This document shows, one piece after another, positions 7,156 to 12,599 of a DNA stretch of 17,461 nucleotides (positions within the stretch are counted from its first letter, which is position 1; the number at the start of each line of letters is the position of its first letter). The stretch covers positions 1-17,461 of the forward strand of contig PEYC01000024.1 in assembly GCA_002774555.1 (NCBI GenBank), in the 5' to 3' direction. The DNA comes from Candidatus Nealsonbacteria bacterium CG08_land_8_20_14_0_20_36_22. Its GTDB lineage: Bacteria > Patescibacteriota > Minisyncoccia > Minisyncoccales > GWA2-38-27. Position numbers and translations under genes: made by a program. The notes under the pieces are model-generated. The model had not been told where the DNA came from, ran no database searches, and was given only the letters and a program-made list of their open reading frames with translations.

Positions 7156-7821
7156 TTACCTCCTTTCGGGTTTGCCTATAACAATTTTACTAGGTTTATT
7201 TCCCTTGGGCGCATAAAGGATTATCCTGTTACCAATCTTGCCCCTAACATCAGGATTTTCAGAAAAAATAAAAGGTTCTGTCTGAACAGTAAAATTAAGC
7301 TTATCTTCTGCTAAACTTACAAGCTGAACTTCAAAAGCTTCGGAACTGACAATCTTATCATCTTGCAAGGCGCAGATTGTTATTGGTCTTGCGGCAAAGG
7401 GAAACATCTCTCCGATGTTTTTCCCAACACTCTCTTTTTTCAGACAATCCAAAACCTTCTTAACCGGTAAAGGGAGCTTTTTATAAGGAGAAGGGAGCTG
7501 GAAATCCCACTCATACAAATAAACAGGGTAAATGAATGGGACATCGTTTGCATCGTTAAGAATTGCGCATAGAAAATTTTCATTTGGGTCCATTAGGTTT
7601 GGCTCCCCATCTTTGGAAATTTTCCATCTTTTGTGCTCTCTGACGGGTTGAACTTCCTTGGCCCATTCAATAAATTCTTCAGTTGTCCAGCCAGTTTCTT
7701 TGTATATAGGATCGTTCGTAACTCTTACCAGGCGCAATAAATTGATCACCGCCATCAAAACTACCAGAACTACAATCAAAATTATCAGTTCAATAAACGT
7801 AAAACTTTCTTTCCTTTTCAT
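7156..7821 (-). CDS. Pseudopilin-like protein with a type IV prepilin N-terminus
   Basis: This is a 221-residue protein. Its first 34 residues have the class III signal layout: a short basic leader (M-K-R-K-E-S), F7 at the expected mature +1, then T-F-I-E-L with Glu at +5, and a hydrophobic helix (about 10-30). The usual Gly before the cleavage site is Ser here, which prepilin peptidases can tolerate less well. The rest (35-221) is a soluble domain that I do not recognise, with short beta-prone runs and D-P-N-E/D-A-N-D-V-P segments like those of planctomycete proteins. SD GAAAGG precedes the ATG and a near-consensus promoter lies upstream. It is cotranscribed with the dockerin-tailed lipoprotein 2 bp downstream. 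Probably a minor pseudopilin or surface protein; role unknown. Confidence 0.78.
   Translation of the reverse strand: MKRKESFTFIELIILIVVLVVLMAVINLLRLVRVTNDPIYKETGWTTEEFIEWAKEVQPVREHKRWKISKDGEPNLMDPNENFLCAILNDANDVPFIYPVYLYEWDFQLPSPYKKLPLPVKKVLDCLKKESVGKNIGEMFPFAARPITICALQDDKIVSSEAFEVQLVSLAEDKLNFTVQTEPFIFSENPDVRGKIGNRIILYAPKGNKPSKIVIGKPERR
7158..7166 (-). promoter_or_regulatory. Full-consensus ribosome binding site of the dockerin-tailed gene
   Basis: AAAGGAGGT on the minus strand, 4 nt before the ATG at 7153. It overlaps the stop codon of the upstream pseudopilin-like gene, so the pair is coupled. It is the strongest SD in the window. Confidence 0.85.
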
Positions 7822-7888
7822 AATAATTTTCCTTTCAAATATTTTCTGTTTATCTTCTCATTTTCAGTTTTTAAAGATCACCAGTTAT

Positions 7889-7917
7889 ATTTTATCAATA
7901 TCTCTCTTTTTTGTCAA
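7889..7917 (-). promoter_or_regulatory. Near-consensus sigma70 promoter of the pilin/dockerin cassette
   Basis: On the minus strand, TTGACA (7912-7917) and TAAAAT (7889-7894) are separated by exactly 17 bp, giving a leader of about 60 nt before the ATG at 7821. It sits in the 104-bp gap directly after the enolase stop, so the cassette has independent transcription. Confidence 0.8.
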
Positions 7918-7925
7918 TAGATGAT

Positions 7926-9116
7926 TTATTTTAACTCATTTTCAATTTTTAGTAAACGGTTGTATTTGGCAACCCGTTCGCCTCTGGCTGGGGCGCCGGA
8001 CTTTATAAAATCGGCGGAAATCCCCACGGCTAAATCAGCGATAAAATCGTCCCCTGTCTCCCCGGACCTGTGGCTAACCATAATTTTCCAACCAAAAGAC
8101 CGGGCCAATCTTACCACTTCAAGTGTTCCCGTAATGGTTCCAATCTGATTGGGTTTGATAATAGCGCCGTTGCAAGTTCCTTTTTTCTTTGCTTCTTTTA
8201 CTCTCTCAATATTTGTGACTAATAAATCATCTCCAAAAATAATTATTTTTTTGCCAAATTTACCCGTAATTTCTTGAAATGACTCCCAATCACTTTCTCC
8301 AAAAGGATCTTCCAAAAAAATAAGAGGATAGGCCTCAATTAAATTCTGATAAAAATTCATAAGCCCATTTTTGCTAAAAACTGTGCCGTCTATTTGATAG
8401 TGGTCGTTTTTATAAAACTGGCTGGCTGCGCAATCCAAACCAATTTCTGTATTCTGATATTCCCTGATTGTGTTTTGTAACAAATCCAGCGCTTCTCTTT
8501 CTAATGAAATTGGCGGAACAAATCCTCCCTCATCTCCAACATTAATGGCTCTTTTTCCAAAAATTTTTATTAAGGATTTTTTTAACTCTTGATAAACCTG
8601 GCTGCCTATCTTTAAATTTTCAGAAAAAAATTCCCTATTTGGCACAATCATAAACTCTTGAATTTCTAACTCGCTGCCAGAATGGGCTCCGCCGTTTATA
8701 ATATTGAAACACGGCCTGGGAAAACCGGCAAAGGTCAAACCCCCAGAAAGCTCATTAATATACTGATAAAGCGGCAATTTCTTTGCAGCGGCGCCAGCCC
8801 GACAAATAGCCAGAGAAACAGGCAGTATGGCATTAGCTCCCAATTTTGATTTATTTTCTGTATTGTCTAATTCGAGCATCATTTCATCAATTTCTTTTTG
8901 TTTTAAAGGATTTTTTCTCTTCAATTTTGGGCCTATTATTTCATTCACATTTTTAACTGCTTCTGACGCTTTTATTTCAACTGCCTCATTAATACCCTTA
9001 GAGGCACCGGAAGGACAAGAGGCGCGAAAAATGCCCTGGCCGGTTTCTAATTCAACTTCCACCGTAAAATTCCCTTTGGAATTTAAAATTTCCCTTGCCT
9101 TAATGTTTTTAATCAT
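7926..9116 (-). CDS. eno: Enolase (phosphopyruvate hydratase)
   Basis: This 396-residue glycolytic enzyme converts 2-phosphoglycerate to phosphoenolpyruvate. The catalytic set is intact: H145 in N-G-G-A-H, E154 and E196 (G-D-E-G-G-F), metal ligands D228, E269 (L-E-D-P-F) and D296 (F-G-D-D-L), K321 in I-K-P-N-Q-I-G-T, H349-R-S in V-S-H-R-S-G-E-T, and K372 in K-S-G-A-P-A-R-G-E-R. Several usually fixed positions differ: L-N-S-K-G-N-F replaces L-D-S-R-G-N-P, S-G-A-S-K-G replaces S-G-A-S-T-G, and A-R-G-E replaces A-R-S-E. It is also shorter than the common ~420-430 residues, so this is a divergent enolase. The start overlaps the trxB stop by 4 bp (ATGA), so translation is likely coupled to the reductase. 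Confidence 0.96.
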   Translation of the reverse strand: MIKNIKAREILNSKGNFTVEVELETGQGIFRASCPSGASKGINEAVEIKASEAVKNVNEIIGPKLKRKNPLKQKEIDEMMLELDNTENKSKLGANAILPVSLAICRAGAAAKKLPLYQYINELSGGLTFAGFPRPCFNIINGGAHSGSELEIQEFMIVPNREFFSENLKIGSQVYQELKKSLIKIFGKRAINVGDEGGFVPPISLEREALDLLQNTIREYQNTEIGLDCAASQFYKNDHYQIDGTVFSKNGLMNFYQNLIEAYPLIFLEDPFGESDWESFQEITGKFGKKIIIFGDDLLVTNIERVKEAKKKGTCNGAIIKPNQIGTITGTLEVVRLARSFGWKIMVSHRSGETGDDFIADLAVGISADFIKSGAPARGERVAKYNRLLKIENELK

Positions 9117-10030
9117 AGCTTTTGAATATAATTATAAGCGGCCAGGGCGGCTTTGGCACCTTCGCCGGCAGCGGTAACAATCTGTTTGAAGGGACCGACG
9201 TTCAAATCCCCAGCTGCAAATAAACCCAGCGTTTTGGTTTGACAGGTTTCAAATTCAACTTTTATTTCGTCTCTTTCATTAAAACCAACCAAGCCCTTGA
9301 CATAAGCAGTGGCTGGTTGATAACCAACTTCAACAAAAACCCCTTGAACATCAAGTTTTTTTTCTTTACCGGTTTTTCTGTCTTCATAAATAATTGAGTC
9401 CACAAAATTTTTTCCCTGAATTTTTTTTATAACAGCATTAGTTATTATCTTTATCTTGCCAATTCTTGCTATTATTTTCTGATTTACGGCAAAGGCCTTA
9501 ATCTCTGGACCTGTTTCTAAAATATAAATTTGCTTGGCGATTTTGCTCAGAAAGATAGCTGTCTCAAAACCAGCATTACCGCCCCCTATCACAGCCACTA
9601 CTTTATTTTTAAACAGCGGTCCGTCGCAAACCGAACAATAGCTTACTCCCTTTCCGATAAATTCTTTTTCACCCGGCACTTCCAAAGGACGAGGGTCAGC
9701 TCCTGAAGCAAGAATTACTGCCCTTGCCTGATGTTTCTTTTTATTTTTAATAGAAACCAAAAAATCATCGCCTTTTTTTTCAACTTTTCTCACTTCGTCT
9801 ATCTCAATATCAATCTTTTGGGCCTTCAAGTGCTTTTCCATTTTCTGAACTAATTCAGGTCCATAAATTTTTTCAAAACCGGGATAATTTTCAATAGATA
9901 CGGCTTTTTTAGCCACTTGCCCGCCAAAACTTTTGGTAATTAAAAGGGTTTTTAAGCCCAAACGTGAGGCGTAAATGCCGGCTGTAATCCCAGCCGGACC
10001 CCCGCCAATAATAATTAAATCACAAAACAT
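9113..10030 (-). CDS. trxB: AhpF-like thioredoxin-disulfide reductase
   Basis: This 305-residue FAD pyridine-nucleotide disulfide reductase has G-G-G-P-A-G (9-14) for FAD, the redox pair C132-S-V-C135 followed by D-G-P-L-F, a second Rossmann motif G-G-G-N-A-G-F-E (149-156), and F-A-A-G-D then K-Q-I-V-T-A-A-G-E-G-A near the C-terminus. After the second Rossmann motif, Y-I-L-E-T-G-P-E-I-K-A stands where NADPH-dependent TrxB has H-R-R-D-x-x-R. This matches the C-terminal module of NADH-dependent AhpF, so NADH or another donor is more likely than NADPH. No fused glutaredoxin-like domain is present. It lies 15 bp after the hydrogenase large subunit and overlaps eno by 4 bp. No SD; TATAAT sits 6 bp before the ATG. 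Confidence 0.92.
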   Translation of the reverse strand: MFCDLIIIGGGPAGITAGIYASRLGLKTLLITKSFGGQVAKKAVSIENYPGFEKIYGPELVQKMEKHLKAQKIDIEIDEVRKVEKKGDDFLVSIKNKKKHQARAVILASGADPRPLEVPGEKEFIGKGVSYCSVCDGPLFKNKVVAVIGGGNAGFETAIFLSKIAKQIYILETGPEIKAFAVNQKIIARIGKIKIITNAVIKKIQGKNFVDSIIYEDRKTGKEKKLDVQGVFVEVGYQPATAYVKGLVGFNERDEIKVEFETCQTKTLGLFAAGDLNVGPFKQIVTAAGEGAKAALAAYNYIQKL

Positions 10031-10036
10031 AGTTTT

Positions 10037-10065
10037 ATTATATTACTAATGCACGGCACAGGCAA
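10037..10065 (-). promoter_or_regulatory. Possible internal leaderless promoter of trxB
   Basis: On the minus strand, TTGCCT (10060-10065, inside the last hydA codons) and TATAAT (10037-10042) are 17 bp apart. The ATG follows the -10 by 6 bp, so the transcript would begin at or next to the start codon. The same 6-bp geometry occurs at the hydrogenase small subunit and ftsZ. The -35 is weak. Confidence 0.35.
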
Positions 10066-11287
10066 TGCAAGGGTCGTAAGCCCTGATTAGATGTTTGACC
10101 TTTTTTATTGTTAAAGGAGCTAAACTCCTTAAATCTTCTTCCAGGTTTCTTAAGAATTGGGCTGTGGGAGTAATAATGATGCAATCGGAAATCCGGCCGT
10201 TTTTATCCACGTCAAGATAGGTAAACAAGGTTCCTTTGGGAGCTTCCAGAACACCCAACCCGCTTCCCTTGCTAATCTTGTATTCCTGAAAAGCTTGTTG
10301 CTGATTTTCTTTTAAAAGTTCTTTCAAAATATTCTCTATTTCTTTTAAAAAATGTAAAATTTCTACTGCCTGGCAAAAAGTGTTATAAAAACTATTTTCA
10401 AAAAAATATTTATTTTTATTTTGAAATTCTTGGAAAACATTTTTAACTTCCGAGTCCAAGTAAGGACTGCTGTTCTTTATCCTGGCAATTGCTCCCAGCA
10501 TATATGCTTTATTCCCAAACCTTACTTTTTTGGCTGGTTGCTCTTTTAAATCTTCTTCAATCTGATTTGAAAAAAAATCTCCAGGCGAAAAAATTTCTTC
10601 CCCTATTTTTATTTTCTGGCCCTTGTGATAAGGGTATTCTTTTCTTGAAAAAGAAGAACAAAAAAGGGTTTTTCGTCTTAATTCCGGATATTCTAAATTT
10701 TTAAAAAGATTAATTAAAACAAAAGATTCCTTCTGAGCTTTTTTACAACTTTCTAAAATTTTTTGATAATCTTCTTTTTCTGGAACTTTCGTAAATCCGC
10801 CAACAATAGGTCTAATTGGATGGACTGTTCGACCGCCAACTATTTCAATTATTTTTAGAGCAAAATCCCTTAAACCCAAAACTGCTTTTGCTTCTTTGGA
10901 AAATTTCTTCATTAAATAAGTCTCTTTTTCAATGTCAAAAAAATCAGCCAAACTCATAAAGAAAATGTGCAAAGAGTGGCTTTGAATTATTTGAGCGGCC
11001 GTAATTAACTTTCGCAGGTGTTCTGTTTGTAAAGAGACCTTTATTTCCAAGGCCTTTTCCAACGCCTGGCAGGCATTAAGAATATGGGAAGTTGGGCAAA
11101 TTCCGCAAACCCTGGAAATTATTAAAGGCGTCTCCCAAACCCTTCTGCCAATTAAAATACCTTCAATCTGCCGAAGTCCTTCCAAAACCTTAATTCTTAA
11201 TTCTTTAACCTCCCCTCTTTGAGAAATCCGAGCAAAAAAACCCGCATCTCCTAAAGTTTTATGAATGTGGGGAATACTAATTTTCAT
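10046..11287 (-). CDS. hydA: NiFe hydrogenase large (alpha) subunit, group 3b-like
   Basis: This 413-residue catalytic subunit carries both NiFe ligand motifs: R-V-C61-G-I-C64-P-T-S-H near the N-terminus and D405-P-C407-I-A-C410-A-V-H413 at the C-terminus. E-G-I-L-I-G-R-R (42-49) and Y-M-L-G-A-I-A-R-I in the middle also fit the family. The ATG at 11287 is chosen because it gives a 4-bp ATGA overlap with the small subunit and begins at the conserved N-terminal strand; a longer frame to 11419 would run 136 bp into that gene. The protein stops directly after the terminal His, so there is no C-terminal peptide for a maturation endopeptidase to remove. It pairs with the small subunit just upstream, as in soluble NAD(P)-linked sulfhydrogenases. 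Beta and gamma diaphorase subunits are absent from the window. Confidence 0.92.
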   Translation of the reverse strand: MKISIPHIHKTLGDAGFFARISQRGEVKELRIKVLEGLRQIEGILIGRRVWETPLIISRVCGICPTSHILNACQALEKALEIKVSLQTEHLRKLITAAQIIQSHSLHIFFMSLADFFDIEKETYLMKKFSKEAKAVLGLRDFALKIIEIVGGRTVHPIRPIVGGFTKVPEKEDYQKILESCKKAQKESFVLINLFKNLEYPELRRKTLFCSSFSRKEYPYHKGQKIKIGEEIFSPGDFFSNQIEEDLKEQPAKKVRFGNKAYMLGAIARIKNSSPYLDSEVKNVFQEFQNKNKYFFENSFYNTFCQAVEILHFLKEIENILKELLKENQQQAFQEYKISKGSGLGVLEAPKGTLFTYLDVDKNGRISDCIIITPTAQFLRNLEEDLRSLAPLTIKKVKHLIRAYDPCIACAVH

Positions 11288-12030
11288 ATTTTTATCATGT
11301 CTTTTAAGCCAAAGATTTCTAAATCGTCTTCTATTTCTTCTTTTGACCTCATTTTTTCCAAAGTTTTTAAAAATCCTTGGGGTTTTATATTTTTCAATGG
11401 TCCACGGCAGCCGTAGCAAGAAAAATTATTTTTAGCGCAAACGGCCTGGCAGCCGGCTAAAGTAATTGGTCCTAAACAGGGTTCTTTTTTTCTCAAAAAA
11501 CAGGTCTCCTTTCCCCAAAAAGGACACTCTGAACAAACTGGCTTTTGAGGAATTTTAGGAATTTTACCCTTAATTAAATCTTTGGCATATTTTAAAAATT
11601 CTGTATTTGTAATCGGGCAGCCAGGCAAAGTAAAATCAACTTTTACAAAATTATCCACTTCTTTAATTTCTGGATTAACGATATTTTTCAGGGTTTTATA
11701 AATATATCTAATTGTTTTTTCTTTTCCCTGATAATTCTTCATTTCCGGGATTCCGCCGAGAGCGGCGCAGTTTCCTAAAACAACTAAAATTTTCGCCTGT
11801 TTCCTGATTTTCTTCAAAACTCTTAAATCCTCTTTGGTAATCGGATTTCCCTCAACAAAAGCAATACCCAGTTTTCCCTTAGGAAATGGCGTTTCCTCAA
11901 TCAAGCCAAAATCAACCAATTCCACTTTTTTAAGAAAATCAAAAAACTTCTTGCCCAAATCCAAAAGAACTATCTGGCACCCCTCACAAGCAGTCAAAGA
12001 AACAATGGCAACTTTAACTTTCTTGGTCAT
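11284..12030 (-). CDS. hydD: NiFe hydrogenase small (delta) subunit, group 3b-like
   Basis: This 248-residue electron-transfer subunit has exactly 12 cysteines in the positions expected for three iron-sulfur clusters. The proximal set is C15-E-G-C18, C88 in G-N-C-A-A-L-G-G and C138 in P-G-C-P-I. The remaining cysteines (C166, C169, C177, C185, C194, C198, C205, C208) occur in E-C-P-F-W-G-K-E-T-C and L-A-G-C-x-x-x-C followed by C-Y-G-C-R-G-P. There is no Tat signal or membrane anchor, so the enzyme is cytoplasmic, as in group 3b sulfhydrogenases. It is the first gene of a hydD-hydA-trxB-eno run. No SD is present; a TATAAT lies exactly 6 bp before the ATG, suggesting leaderless translation. The diaphorase subunits normally upstream are missing; instead a broken HypC-like gene and repeats precede it. 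Confidence 0.93.
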   Translation of the reverse strand: MTKKVKVAIVSLTACEGCQIVLLDLGKKFFDFLKKVELVDFGLIEETPFPKGKLGIAFVEGNPITKEDLRVLKKIRKQAKILVVLGNCAALGGIPEMKNYQGKEKTIRYIYKTLKNIVNPEIKEVDNFVKVDFTLPGCPITNTEFLKYAKDLIKGKIPKIPQKPVCSECPFWGKETCFLRKKEPCLGPITLAGCQAVCAKNNFSCYGCRGPLKNIKPQGFLKTLEKMRSKEEIEDDLEIFGLKDMIKI

Positions 12031-12036
12031 TTATCC

Positions 12037-12065
12037 ATTATACCCTGCCAGAGATTACAGGACAA
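12037..12065 (-). promoter_or_regulatory. Promoter of the hydrogenase operon, probably leaderless
   Basis: On the minus strand, TTGTCC (12060-12065) and TATAAT (12037-12042) are 17 bp apart. The spacer contains ATCTCT and ends in CAGGG against the -10, a degenerate form of the ATTTCT..ACGGGG arm also seen in the acs promoter. The ATG follows the -10 by 6 bp. Confidence 0.5.
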
Positions 12066-12106
12066 TAATAAAGCACAAAACAAGTAAATCTCTAACCGGG
12101 TTATAC
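12039..12106. repeat. Degenerate copy of the inverted-repeat family
   Basis: The left arm TACCCTGCCAGAGATT (within 12039-12056) and the right arm AATCTCTAACCGGGTTA (within 12088-12106) pair imperfectly. The right arm is close to the ATTTCTAACGGGGT arm at 4890-4903. The left arm overlaps the hydrogenase promoter, supplying part of its -10 and spacer. Confidence 0.55.
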
Positions 12107-12128
12107 AATTTTTTTGGAAAAGAAAAAG

Positions 12129-12189
12129 GCATGATTTTTCAACCCTGTTAGAAACCCATGAATCATGTTTCTAACGGGGTCAATCATGC
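12129..12189. repeat. Nested inverted repeat, second good copy of the family
   Basis: Outer arms GCATGATT (12129-12136) and AATCATGC (12182-12189) enclose main arms ACCCTGTTAGAAAC (12142-12155) and GTTTCTAACGGGGT (12167-12180), one mismatch apart, with an inner CATGA-A-TCATG palindrome in the loop. It lies between the HypC-like frame, whose stop codon it abuts, and the hydrogenase promoter. No T-run follows, so it is more likely a mobile or regulatory repeat than a terminator. Confidence 0.75.
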
Positions 12190-12326
12190 TATATTTGGAG
12201 AGTTTTTATGGATTTGATGGTGACATCTCGCAAGGTTTTGGCTTGCTCTTGAAAAATTTTCTCTCTGGCAATGCCTAAATGAATAGAAACCAAATCCCCT
12301 TCCTGAAGATTATTTACAAGCCTCAT
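12189..12326 (-). CDS. HypC/HupF-like fragment (hydrogenase maturation chaperone C-terminal half)
   Basis: This is a 45-residue frame starting at an ATG with GGGAGG five bases upstream. It begins M-R-L-V-N-N-L-Q-E-G-D-L-V-S-I-H-L-G-I-A. The same frame is open further upstream, to 12413, and reads G-R-V-F-F-E-A-E-T-R-E-V-N before that ATG. The pattern V-x-F/L-x(4)-R-E-V-N-x-x-L-V then G-D-x-V-x-x-H-x-G-x-A is the core of HypC proteins, which deliver the Fe(CN)2CO unit to the large subunit of NiFe hydrogenases. The N-terminal Met-Cys of HypC is not in this frame. Its place next to hydDA supports the assignment. It is either the 3' part of a frameshifted gene with the frame at 12323-12472, or a degenerated remnant. 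Family resemblance is by eye. Confidence 0.55.
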   Translation of the reverse strand: MRLVNNLQEGDLVSIHLGIAREKIFQEQAKTLRDVTIKSIKTLQI

Positions 12327-12472
12327 ATTAACCTCCCTTGTTTCTGCCTCAAAAAAAACTCGTCCTTTTCTATATAAAAAAAACCTAAAAGTTCTTTCCC
12401 AACCTTCATTTTTTCAACTTGTTGACAGCCATAACCGTATAAACAAGCAAGTTTTAGTCCTTCTGTTTTCAT
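12323..12472 (-). CDS. Short frame, probably the 5' part of the broken HypC-like gene
   Basis: This is a 49-residue frame with a good SD (AAGGAG, 7 nt before the ATG). It begins M-K-T-E-G-L-K-L-A-C-L-Y-G-Y-G-C, a start I associate with an uncharacterised Patescibacteria family, though from memory only. Its stop overlaps the start of the next frame. After residue 21 (V-E-K) the sequence passes an A6 run. A -1 shift there enters the HypC-like frame (N-E-G-W-E-R-T-F, then G-R-V-F-F-E-A-E-T-R-E-V-N) and gives one protein of about 94 residues, close to HypC size. This may be a sequencing or assembly indel, a real pseudogene, or slippage on the A-tract. No independent function is suggested for the short form. 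Confidence 0.5.
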   Translation of the reverse strand: MKTEGLKLACLYGYGCQQVEKMKVGKELLGFFYIEKDEFFLRQKQGRLI

Positions 12473-12530
12473 TTTTCATCTCCTTATGAAATTGTTAAAC
12501 AACTTTTATTTTATTAATGTGAGCGAGGGA

Positions 12531-12554
12531 AAAATGAAAGTTCACTTTCATTTT
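12531..12554. repeat. Perfect short palindrome
   Basis: AAAATGAAAGT (12531-12541) and ACTTTCATTTT (12544-12554) form a near-continuous palindrome, flanked by direct copies of GAGCGA (12521-12526 and at about 12558-12563). It lies between nnrD and the short SD-bearing frame. The minus strand ends in a T-run after the stem, so it may act as a weak terminator for nnrD. Confidence 0.6.
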
Positions 12555-12579
12555 AACCGAGCGACGCATTTATATAGTA

Positions 12580-12598
12580 AGGAGGGCAAAGCCCTCTT
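12580..12598 (-). terminator. GC-rich hairpin directly after nnrD
   Basis: GAGGGC (12582-12587) and GCCCTC (12591-12596) with loop AAA form a tight stem that starts a few bases after the nnrD stop. There is no T-run, so it may be a 3' stabilising structure or a non-canonical terminator acting with the palindrome at 12531-12554. Confidence 0.4.
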
Positions 12599-12599
12599 C

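Noticed and set aside
11288..11419. 44-codon N-terminal extension of the hydrogenase large subunit frame
   Set aside because: It lies inside the small-subunit gene, is Arg/Lys-rich and unlike the family; the ATG at 11287 gives a standard ATGA overlap.
12031..12599. Possible tRNA, riboswitch or small RNA in the longest gene-poor gap
   Set aside because: No cloverleaf, CCA end or known riboswitch core could be traced; the gap is explained by repeats, a promoter, two short frames and hairpins.
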